64,000 nucleotides of DNA. It comes from Cherax quadricarinatus (lineage: Eukaryota > Arthropoda > Malacostraca > Decapoda > Parastacidae). The stretch is from contig NC_091340.1 of assembly GCF_038502225.1 (NCBI RefSeq), positions 30,834,119 to 30,898,118 of the forward strand, read 5' to 3'. The notes under the pieces were generated by a model. It ran no database searches. It worked only from the letters and a program-made list of their open reading frames with translations, and was not told where the DNA came from. Shown in pieces: positions 1 through 11,400 of the stretch. Numbering within the stretch: the stretch's first letter is position 1; each line of letters begins with the position of its first letter. Made by a program: the position numbers and the translations under genes.

Positions 1-318
1 ATATGGGCGCCTGGAAACCTAAGAATAGGATTTCGACACCAAGGTGAGGAATCGTTCAGGACTCTGTACACCGTGTACGTCAGCCCCATATTGGAATATG
101 CAGCACCAGTATGGATATTAGGAAGTATTTCTTCAGTCATAGAGTTATCAGGAAGTGGAACGGTCTGGAGAGTGATGTAGCGGTGGCAGGATCCATACAT
201 AGCTTAAAGAAGAGGTATGATAAAGCTCATGGAGCAGGGAGAGAGAGGACCTAGTAACTACCAGCGAAAAGGCGGGCTAGGAGCGATGAATTAACTCCTA
301 CAACCACAATTTAGGTGA
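1..318 (+). pseudogene. 3' fragment of an AC-targeting non-LTR retrotransposon (family 1), internally deleted
   Basis: The sequence matches the better copy at 25250-25850. It covers the RT C-terminal segment around YTVYV.PILEYAAPV, then jumps from GCACCAGT (about position 112) directly to GGAAGTATTTCTTCAG. In the intact copy these two points are about 280 bp apart (25358 and 25637), so an internal deletion is seen directly. After the deletion the frame resembles KYFFSHRV.RKWN. The stop region and the tail (CTCATGGAGCAGGGAGAG, then a degraded AGGCGGG..AGGAG segment) lead into GTGAATACACAC and an AC tract. The 5' end lies outside the window. This copy cannot encode a working RT. Confidence 0.8.
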
Positions 319-499
<181 letters not shown>

Positions 500-592
500 T
501 ACCTAGTAGCGACCAGTGATGAGGCGGGACCAGGAGCTGAGTCTCGACCCTTGCAACCACAATTAGGTGAGTATAATTAGGTGAGTACACAC
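500..592 (+). mobile_element. Second 3'-tail copy of the AC-targeting retrotransposon
   Basis: This short piece contains CCTAGTAGCGACCAGTGATG, a GAGGCGGGACCAGGAGCTGA-like segment, CTCGACCCTTGCAACCAC and a doubled ATTAGGTGAGTA end. It matches the end of the copy at 25770-25855. It is a strongly 5'-truncated insertion with AC repeat on its left side and (ACACAA)n/AT repeat on its right. Confidence 0.8.
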
Positions 593-608
593 ACAAACAC
601 ACACAAAC

Positions 609-724
<116 letters not shown>

Positions 725-875
725 AGTTCCACAATAAACCCAGATTATAAGTTGGATAAGTAATTTTAACTAAAATTTGAACACGTTTATTATAATAAAT
801 TATGTCAAGATTAATTACTCAATAATTTATCAATGTGAGAACAGTTTGTTAAGGTTAATATGTGAAGAAGCTGGT

Positions 876-3800
876 GGTTGGTCCTCGTTAAGATAATGTT
901 GGTTGGTCCTCGTTAAGATAATGTTGGTTGGTCCTCGTTAAGATAATGTTGGTTGGTCCTCGTTAAGATAATGTTGGTTGGTCCTCGTTAAGATAATGTT
1001 GGTTGGTCCTCGTTAAGATAATGTTGGTTGGTCCTCGTTAAGATAATGTTGGTTGGTCCTCGTTAAGATAATGTTGGTTGGTCCTCGTTAAGATAATGTT
1101 GGTTGGTCCTCGTTAAGATAATGTTGGCTGGTCCTCGTTAAGATAATGGTGGTTGGTCCTCGTTAAGATAATGTTGGTTGGTCCTCGTTAAGATAATGTT
1201 GGTTGGTCCTCGTTAAGATAATGTTGGTTGGTCCTCGTTAAGATAATGTTGGTTGGTCCTCGTTAAGATAATGTTGGTTGGCCCTCGTTAAGATAATGTT
1301 GGTTGGTCCTCGTTAAGATAATGTTGGTTGGTCCTCGTTAAGATAATGGTGGTTGGTCCTCGTTAAGATAATGTTGGTTGGTCCTCGTTAAGATAATGTT
1401 GGTTGGTCCTCGTTAAGATAATGTTGGTCCTCGTTAAGATAATGTTGGTTGGTCCTCGTTAAGATAATGTTGGTTGGTACTCGTTAAGATAATGTTGGTT
1501 GGTCCTCGTTAAGATAATGTTGGTCCTCGTTAAGATAATGTTGGTTGGTCCTCGTTAAGATAATGTTGGTTGGTCCTCGTTAAGATAAAGTTGGTTGGTC
1601 CTCGTTAAGATAATGTTGGTCCTCGTTAAGATAATGTTGGTTGGTCCTCGTTAAGATAATGTTGGTTGGTCCTCGTTAAGATAATGTTGGTTGGTCCTCG
1701 TTAAGATAATGTTGGTTGGTCCTCGTTAAGATAATGTTGGTTGGTCCTCGCTAAGATAATGTTGGTTGGTCCTCGTTAAGATAATGTTGGTTGGTCCTCG
1801 TTAAGATAATGTTGGTTGGTCCTCGTTAAGATAATGGTGGTTGGTCCTCGTTAAGAAAATGTTGGTTGGTCCTCGTTAAGATAATGTTGGTTGGTCCTCG
1901 TTAAGATAATGTTGGTTGGTTCTCGTTAAGATAATGTTGGTTGGTCCTCGTTAAGATAATGTTGGTTGGTCCTCGTTAAGATAATGTTGGTTGGTCCTCG
2001 TTAAGATAATGTTGGTTGGTCCTCGTTAAGATAATGTTGGTTGGTCCTCGTTAAGATAATGTTGGTCCTCGATAAGATAATGTTGGTTGGTCCTCGTTAA
2101 GATAATGTTGGTTGGTCCTCGTTAAGATAATGTTGGTTGGTCCTCGTTAAGATAATGTTGGTCCTCGTTAAGATAATGTTGGTTGGTCCTCGTTAAGATA
2201 ATGTTGGTTGGTCCTCGTTAAGATAATGTTGGTTGGTCCTCGTTAAGATAATGTTGGTTGGTCCTCGTTAAGATAATGTTGGTTGGTCCTCGTTAAGATA
2301 ATGTTGGTTGGTCCTCGTTAAGATAATGTTGGTTGGTCCTCGTTAAGATAATGGTGGTTGGTCCTCGTTAAGATAATGTTGGTTGGTCCTCGTTAAGATA
2401 ATGTTGGTTGGTCCTCGTTAAGATAATGTTGGTTGGTCCTCGTTAAGATAATGTTGGTTGGTACTCGTTAAGATAATGTTGGTTGGTGCTCGTTAAGATA
2501 ATGTTGGTTGGTCCTCGTTAAGATAATGTTGGTTGGTCCTCGTTAAGATAATGTTGGTTGGTCCTCGTTAAGATAATGTTGGTTGGTCCTCGTTAAGATA
2601 ATGTTGGTTGGTCCTCGTTAAGATAATGTTGGTTGGTCCTCGTTAAGATAATGTTGGCTGGTCCTCGTTAAGATAATGTTGGTTGGTCCTCGTTAAGATA
2701 ATGTTGGTTGGTCCTCGTTAAGATAATGTTGGCTGGTCCTCGTTAAGATAATGTTGGTTGGTCCTCGTTAAGATAATGTTGGTTGGTCCTCGTTAAGATA
2801 ATGTTGGTTGGTCCTCGTTAAGATAATGTTGGTTGGTCCTCGTTAAGATAATGTTGGCTGGTCCTCGTTAAGATAATGTTGGTTGGTCCTCGTTAAGATA
2901 ATGTTGGTTGGTCCTCGTTAAGATAATGTTGGTTGGTCCTCGTTAAGATAACGTTGGTTGGTCCTCGTTAAGATAATGTTGGTTGGTCCTCGTTAAGATA
3001 ATGTTGGTTGGTCCTCGTTAAGATAATGTTGGTTGGTCCTCGTTAAGATAATGTTGGTTGGTCCTCGTTAAGATAATGTTGGCTGGTCCTCGTTAAGATA
3101 ATGTTGGTTGGTCCTCGTTAAGATAATGTTCGTTGGTCCTCGTTAAGATAATGTTGGCTGGTCCTCGTTAAGATAATGTTGGCTGGTCCTCGTTAAGATA
3201 ATGTTGGTTGGTCCTCGTTAAGATAATGTTGGTTGGTCCTCGTTAAGATAATGTTGGTTGGTCTTCGTTAAGATAATGTTGGTTGGTCCTCGTTAAGATA
3301 ATGTTGGTTGGTCCTCGTTAAGATAATGTTGGTTGGTCCTCGTTAAGATAATGTTGGCTTGTCCTCGTTAAGATAATGTTGGTTGGTCCTCGTTAAGATA
3401 ATGTTGGTTGGTCCTCGTTAAGATAATGTTGGTTGGTCCTCGTTAAGATAATGTTGGCTGGTCCTCGTTAAGATAATGTTGGTTGGTCCTCGTTAAGATA
3501 ATGTTGGTTGGTCCTCGTTAAGATAATGTTGGTTGGTCCTCGTTAAGATAATGTTGGTTGGTCCTCGTTAAGATAATGTTGGTTGGTCCTCGTTAAGATA
3601 ATGTTTTTTGGTCCTCGTTAAGATAATGTTGGTTGGTCCTCGTTAAGATAATGTTGGTTGGTCCTCGTTAAGATAATGTTGGGTGGTCCTCGTTAAGATA
3701 ATGTTGGTTGGTCCTCGTTAAGATAATGTTGGTTGGTCATCGTTAAGATAATGTTGGTTGGTCCTCGTTAAGATAATGTTGGTTGGTCCTCGTTAAGATA

Positions 3801-6800
3801 ATGTTGGTTGGTCCTCGTTATGATAATGTTGGTTGGTCCTCGTTAAGATAATGTTGGTTGGTCCTCGTTAAGATAATGTTGGTTGGTCCTCGTTAAGATA
3901 ATGTTGGTTGGTCCTCGTTAGGATAATGTTGGTTGGTCCTCGTTAAGATAATGTTGGTTGGTCCTCGGTAAGATAATGTTGGTCCTCGTTAAGATAATGT
4001 TGGTTGGTCCTCGTTATGATAATGTTGGTTGGTCCTCGTTAAGATAATGTTGGTTGGTTCTCGTTAAGATAATGTTGGTTGGTCCTCGTTAAGATAATGT
4101 TGGTTGGTCCTCGTTAAGATAATGTTGGTTGGTCCTCGTTAAGATAATGTTGGTTGGTCCTCGTTAAGATAATGTTGGTTGGTCCTCGTTAAGATAATGT
4201 TGGTTGGTCCTCGTTAAGATAATGTTGGTTGGTCCTCGTTAAGATAATGTTGGTTGGTCCTCGTTAAGATAATGTTGGTTGGTCCTCGTTAAGATAATGT
4301 TGGTTGGTCCTCGTTAAGATAATGTTGGTTGGTCCTCGTTAAGATAATGTTGGTTGGTCCTCGTTAAGATAATGTTGGTTGGTCCTCGTTAAGATAATGT
4401 TGGTTGGTCCTCGTTAAGATAATGTTGGTTGGTCCTCGTTAAGATAATGTTGGTTGGTCCTCGTTAAGATAATGTTGGTTGGTCCTCGTTAAGATAATGT
4501 TGGTTGGTCCTCGTTAAGATAATGTTGGTTGGTCCTCGTTAAGATAATGTTGGTTGGTCCTCGTTAAGATAATGTTGGTTGGTCCTCGTTAAGATAATGT
4601 TGGTTGGTCCTCGTTAAGATAATGTTGGTTGGTCCTCGTTAAGATAATGTTGGTTGGTCCTCGTTAAGATAATGTTGGTTGGTCCTCGTTAAGATAATGT
4701 TGGTTGGTCCTCGTTAAGATAATGTTGGTTGGTCCTCGTTAAGATAATGTTGGTTGGTCCTCGTTAAGATAATGTTGGTTGGTCCTCGTTAAGATAATGT
4801 TGGTTGGTCCTCGTTAAGATAATGTTGGTTGGTCCTCGTTAAGATAATGTTGGTTGGTCCTCGTTAAGATAATGTTGGTTGGTCCTCGTTAAGATAATGT
4901 TGGTTGGTCCTCGTTAAGATAATGTTGGTTGGTCCTCGTTAAGATAATGTTGGTTGGTCCTCGTTAAGATAATGTTGGTTGGTCCTCGTTAAGATAATGT
5001 TGGTTGGTCCTCGTTAAGATAATGTTGGTTGGTCCTCGTTAAGATAATGTTGGTTGGTCCTCGTTAAGATAATGTTGGTTGGTCCTCGTTAAGATAATGT
5101 TGGTTGGTCCTCGTTAAGATAATGTTGGTTGGTCCTCGTTAAGATAATGTTGGTTGGTCCTCGTTAAGATAATGTTGGTTGGTCCTCGTTAAGATAATGT
5201 TGGTTGGTCCTCGTTAAGATAATGTTGGTTGGTCCTCGTTAAGATAATGTTGGTTGGTCCTCGTTAAGATAATGTTGGTTGGTCCTCGTTAAGATAATGT
5301 TGGTTGGTCCTCGTTAAGATAATGTTGGTTGGTCCTCGTTAAGATAATGTTGGTTGGTCCTCGTTAAGATAATGTTGGTTGGTCCTCGTTATGATAATGT
5401 TGGTTGGTCCTCGTTAAGATAATGTTGGTTGGTCCTCGTTAAGATAATGTTGGTCCTCGTTAAGATAATGTTGGTTGGTCCTCGTTAAGATAATGTTGGT
5501 TGGTCCTCGTTAAGATAATGTTGGTTGGTCCTCGTTGGTTGGTCCTCGTTAAGATAATGTTGGTTGGTCCTCGTTAAGATAATGTTGGTTGGTCCTCGTT
5601 AAGATAATGTTGGTTGGTCCTCGTTAAGATAATGTTGGTTGGTCCTCGTTAAGATAATGTTGGTTGGTCCTCGTTAAGATAATGTTGGTTGGTCCTCGTT
5701 AAGATAATGTTGGTTGGTCCTCGTTAAGATAATGTTGGTTGGTCCTCGTTAAGATAATGTTGGTTGGTCCTCGTTAAGATAATGTTGGTTGGTCCTCGTT
5801 AAGATAATGTTGGTTGGTCCTCGTTAAGATAATGTTGGTTGGTCCTCGTTAAGATAATGTTGGTTGGTCCTCGTTAAGATAATGTTGGTTGGTCCTCGTT
5901 AAGATAATGTTGGTTGGTCCTCGTTAAGATAATGTTGGTTGGTCCTCGTTAAGATAATGTTGGTTGGTCCTCGTTAAGATAATGTTGGTTGGTCCTCGTT
6001 AAGATAATGTTGGTTGGTCCTCGTTAAGATAATGTTGGTTGGTCCTCGTTAAGATAATGTTGGTTGGTCCTCGTTCAGATAATCGTTAAGGTTGGTCCTC
6101 GTTAAGATAAAGTTGGTTGTTCCTCGTTAAGATAATGTTGGTTGGTCCTCGTTAAGATAATGTTGGTTGGTCCTCGTTAAGATAATGTTGGTTGGTCCTC
6201 GTTAAGATAATGTTGGTTGGTCCTCGTTAAGATAATGTTGGTTGGTCCTCGTTAAGATAATGTTGGTTGGTCCTCGTTAAGATAATGTTGGTTGGTCCTC
6301 GTTAAGATAATGTTGGTTGGTCCTCGTTAAGATAATGTTGGTTGGTCCTCGTTAAGATAATGTTGGTTGGTCCTCGTTAAGATAATGTTGGTTGGTCCTC
6401 GTTAAGATAATGATAATGGTGGTTGGTCCTCGTTAAGATAATGTTGGTTGGTCCTCGTTAAGATAATGTTGGTTGGTCCTCGTTAAGATAATGTTGGTTG
6501 GTCCTCGTTAAGATAATGTTGGTTGGTCCTCGTTAAGATAATGTTGGTTGGTCCTCGTTAAGATAATGTTGGTTGGTCCTCGTTAAGATAATGTTGGTTG
6601 GTCCTCGTTAAGATAATGTTGGTTGGTCCTCGTTAAGATAATGTTGGTTGGTCCTCGTTAAGATAATGTTGGTTGGTCCTCGTTAAGATAATGTTGGTTG
6701 GTCCTCGTTAAGATAATGTTGGTTGGTCCTCGTTAAGATAATGTTGGTTGGTCCTCGTTAAGATAATGTTGGTTGGTCCTCGTTAAGATAATGTTGGTTG

Positions 6801-8381
6801 GTCCTCGTTAAGATAATGTTGGTTGGTCCTCGTTAAGATAATGTTGGTTGGTCCTCGTTAAGATAATGTTGGTTGGTCCTCGTTAAGATAATGTTGGTTG
6901 GTCCTCGTTAAGATAATGTTGGTTGGTCCTCGTTAAGATAATGTTGGTTGGTCCTCGTTAAGATAATGTTGGTTGGTCCTCGTTAAGATAATGTTGGTTG
7001 GTCCTCGTTAAGATAATGTTGGTTGGTCCTCGTTAAGATAATGTTGGTTGGTCCTCGTTAAGATAATGTTGGTTGGTCCTCGTTAAGATAATGTTGGTCC
7101 TCGTTAAGATAATGTTGGTTGGTCCTCGTTAAGATAATGTTGGTTGGTCCTCGTTAAGATAATGTTGGTCCTCGTTAAGATAATGTTGGTTGGTCCTCGT
7201 TAAGATAATGTTGGTTGGTCCTCGTTAAGATAATGTTGGTCCTCGTTAAGATAATGTTGGTTGGTCCTCGTTAAGATAATGTTGGTTGGTCCTCGTTAAG
7301 ATAATGTTGGTCCTCGTTAAGATAATGTTGGTCCTCGTTAAGATAATGTTGGTTGGTCCTCGTTAAGATAATGTTGGTCCTCGTTAAGATAATGTTGGTT
7401 GGTCCTCGTTAAGATAATGTTGGTTGGTCCTCGTTAAGATAATGTTGGTTGGTCCTCGTTAAGATAATGTTGGTTGGTCCTCGTTAAGATAATGTTGGTT
7501 GGTCCTCGTTAAGATAATGTTGGTTGGTCCTCGTTAAGATAATGTTGGTTGGTCCTCGTTAAGATAATGTTGGTTGGTCCTCGTTAAGATAATGTTGGTC
7601 CTCGTTAAGATAATGTTGGTTGGTCCTCGTTAAGATAATGTTGGTTGGTCCTCGTTAAGATAATGTTGGTCCTCGTTAAGATAATGTTGGTTGGTCCTCG
7701 TTAAGATAATGTTGGTTGGTCCTCGTTAAGATAATGTTGGTCCTCGTTAAGATAATGTTGGTTGGTCCTCGTTAAGATAATGTTGGTTGGTCCTCGTTAA
7801 GATAATGTTGGTCCTCGTTAAGATAATGTTGGTTGGTCCTCGTTAAGATAATGTTGGTTGGTCCTCGTTAAGATAATGTTGGTCCTCGTTAAGATAATGT
7901 TGGTTGGTCCTCGTTAAGATAATGTTGGTTGGTCCTCGTTATGATAATGTTGGTTGGTCCTCGTTAAGATAATGTTGGTTGGTCCTCGTTAAGATAATGT
8001 TGGTTGGTCCTCGTTAAGATAATGTTGGTTGGTCCTCGTTAAGATAATGTTGGTTGGTCCTCGTTAAGATAATGTTGGTCCTCGTTAAGATAATGTTGGT
8101 TGGTCCTCGTTAAGATAATGTTGGTTGGTCCTCATTAAGATAATGTTGGTCCTCGTTAAGATAATGTTGGTTGGTCCTCGTTAAGATAATGTTGGTTGGT
8201 CCTCGTTAAGATAATGTTGGTCCTCGTTAAGATAATGTTGGTTGGTCCTCGTTAAGATAATGTTGGTTGGTCCTCGTTAAGATAATGTTGGTCCTCGTTA
8301 AGATAATGTTGGTTGGTCCTCGTTAAGATAATGTTGGTTGGTCCTCGTTAAGATAATGTTGGTCCTCGTTAAGATAATGTT
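876..8381. repeat. 25-bp minisatellite, about 300 copies (7.5 kb)
   Basis: The unit is GGTTGGTCCTCGTTAAG followed by ATAATGTT. A 21-bp variant lacks the first GGTT. Copies at both edges carry more substitutions (GGCTGG, ATGGTGG, CTCGTTATG), while the centre (about 4080-6060) is nearly identical from unit to unit. Small scars occur at 5530-5545 (CTCGTTGGTT) and 6070-6110. The unit contains TAA in one frame and leaves no long frame open, so there is no coding signal. I see no relation to a mobile element. Confidence 0.97.
7095..8381. repeat. 71-bp higher-order repeat within the 25-bp array
   Basis: Units follow the order 21, 25, 25 bp, making a 71-bp super-unit. This is clearest at about 7095-7320, 7590-7910 and 8070-8381. 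Stretches of plain 25-bp units separate these blocks. Confidence 0.85.
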
Positions 8382-8473
8382 CAACTGTTGTGTTCACTTT
8401 ACTTCAGAATAAATATAAATACTGCAGAGTTCCGGTCACTGTATTACACAGTGACCCCATGTGTCAGAAGTGT
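8382..8473 (+). pseudogene. RT C-terminal remnant (family 3), segment upstream of the 31-bp array
   Basis: Ninety-two bp of single-copy DNA lie between the 25-bp and 31-bp arrays. Reading into the array in frame gives TVTPCVRSVSYEDR, which lines up with VPELRGMSYEER in the intact RT at 24559-25773 at P, R, SYE and R. It is therefore probably the left stump of the RT copy whose right part is at 14291-14640. The match upstream of TVTP is weak. Confidence 0.5.
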
Positions 8474-11400
8474 GTCCTACGAGGACAGACCGAGGGCACT
8501 GTCTATCCTTCGAGAACAGACCGAGGGCACTGTCTCTCCTACGAGGACAGACCGAGGGCACTGTCTATCCTACGAGGACAGACCGAGGGCACTGTCTATC
8601 CTACGAGGACAGACTGAGAGCACTGTCTATCCTAAGAGGACAGACTGAGGGCACTGTCTATCCTACGAGAACAGACCAAGGGCACTGTCTCTCCTACGAG
8701 GACAGACCGAGGGCACTGTCTATCCTACGAGGACAGACCGAGGGCACTGTCTATCCTACGAGGACAGACTGAGAGCACTGTCTATCCTACGAGGACAGAC
8801 TGAGGGCACTGTCTATCCTACGAGAACAGACAGAGGGCACTGTCTCTCCTTCGAGGACAGACTGAGGGCACTGTCTATCCTACGAAGACAGACTGAGGGC
8901 ACTCTCTCTCCTACGAGGACAGACTGAGGGCACTCTCTATCCTACGAGGACAGACTGAGGACACTGTCTATCCTACGAAGACAGACCGAGGGCACTGTCT
9001 CTCCTACGAGGACAGACTGAGGGCACTGTCTATCCTACGAGGACAGACTGAGGGCACTGTCTATCCTACGAAGACAGACTGAGGGCACTGTCTCTCCTAC
9101 GAGGACAGACTGAGAGCACTGTCTATCCTACGAAGACAGACTGAGGGCACTGTCTATCCTACGAAGACAGACTGAGGGCACTGTCTCTCCTACGAGGACA
9201 GACTGAGAGCACTGTCTATCCTACGAGGACAGACTGAGGGCACTGTCTATCCTACGAAGACAGACTGAGGGCACTGTCTCTTCTACGAGGACAGACTGAG
9301 GGCACTGTCTATCCTACGAAGACAGACTGAGGGCACTGTCTCTCCTACGAGGACAGACTGAGGGCACTGTCTATCCTACGAGGACAGACTGAGGACACTG
9401 TCTATCCTACGAAGACAGACTGAGGTCACTGTCTTTCCTACGAGGACAGACTGAGGGCACTGTCTATCCTACGAGGACAGATTGAGGGCACTGTCTCTCC
9501 TACGAGGTTAGACTGAGGGCACTGTCTATCCTACGAAGACAGACTGAGGGTACTGTCTATCCTACGAAGACAGACTGAGGGCACTGTCTATCCTACGAAG
9601 ACAGACTGAGGGCACTGTCTATCCTACGAAGCCAGGCTGAGGGCACTGTCCATCCTACGAAGACAGACTGAGGGCACTGTCTCTCCTACGAGTACAGACT
9701 GAGGGCACTGTCTATCCTACGAGGACAGACTGAGGGCACTGTCTATCCTACGAAGACAGACTGAGGGCACTGTCTATCCTACGATGACAGACTGAGGGCA
9801 CTGTCTCTCCTGCGAGGACAGACTGAGGGCACTGTCTCTCCTACGAAGACAGACTGAGGGCACTGTCTATCCTACGAAGACAGACTGAGGGCACTGTCTA
9901 TCCTACGAAGACAGACTGAGGGCACTGTCTATCCTACGAAGACAGACTGAGGGCACTGTCCATCCTACGAAGACAGACTGAGGGCACTGTCTCTCCTACG
10001 AGGACAGACTGCGGGCACTGTCTATCCTACGAGGACAGACTGAGGGCACTGTCTATCCTACGAAGACAGACTGAGGGCACTGTCTCTCCTACGAGGACGG
10101 ACTGAGGGCACTGTCTCTCCTACGAGGACAGACTGAGGGCACTGTCTCTCCTACGAGGACAGACTGAGGGCACTGTCTCTCCTACGAGGACGGACTGGTG
10201 GCACTGTCTCTCCTACGAGGACAGACTGAGGGCACTGTCTATCCTACGAGGACAGACTGAGGGCACTGTCTATCCTACGAAGACAGACTGAGGGCACTGT
10301 CTATCCTACGATGACAGACTGAGGGCACTGTCTCTCCTGCGAGGACAGACTGAGGGCACTGTCTCTCCTACGAAGAGAGACTGAGGGCACTGTCTATCCT
10401 ACGAAGACAGACTGAGGGCACTGTCTATCCTACGAAGACAGACTGAGGGCACTGTCTATCCTACGAAGACAGACTGAGGGCACTGTCTATCCTACGAAGA
10501 CAGACTGAGGGCACTGTCTCTCCTACGAGGACAGACTGCGGGCACTGTCTATCCTACGAGGACAGACTGAGGGCACTGTCTATCCTACGAAGACAGACTG
10601 AGGGCACTGTCTCTCCTACGAGGACGGACTGAGGGCACTGTCTCTCCTACGAGGACAGACTGAGGGCACTGTCTCTCCTACGAGGACAGACTGAGGGCAC
10701 TGTCTCTCCTACGAGGACGGACTGGTGGCACTGTCTCTCCTACGAGGACAGACTGAGGGCACTGTCTCTCCTACGAGGACACACTGACTGCACTGTCTCT
10801 CCTACGAGGACGGACTGAGGGCACTGTCTCTCCTACGAGGACGCACTGAGGGCACTGTCTCTCCTACGAGGGCGCACTGACTGCACTGTCTCTCCTACGA
10901 GGACAGACTGAGGGCACTGTCTCTCCTACGAGGACACACTGACTGCACTGTCTCTCCTACGAGGACAGACTGAGGGCACTGTCTCTCCTAAGAGGACAGA
11001 CTGAGGGCACTGTCTATCCTACGAGGACAGACTGAGGGCACTGTCTATCCTACGAGGACAGACTGAGGGCACTGTCTATCCTACGAGGACAGACTGAGAG
11101 CACTGTCTATCCTACGAGGACTGACTGAGGGCACTGTCTATCCTACGAGGACAGACTGAGGGCACTGTCTATCCTACGAGGACAGACTGAGGGCACTGTC
11201 TATCCTACGAGGACAGACTGAGGACACTGTCTATCCTACGAAGACAGACTGAGGGCACTGTCTTTCCTACGAGGACACACTGAGGGCACTGTCTATCCTA
11301 CGAGGACAGATTGAGAGCACTGTCTCTCCTACGAGGTTAGACTGAGGGCACTGTCTATCCTACGAAGACAGACTGAGGGTACTGTCTATCCTACGAAGAC

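Noticed and set aside
876..8381. CRISPR-like array
   Set aside because: Units are directly adjacent with no unique spacers, and the context is eukaryotic. It is a minisatellite.
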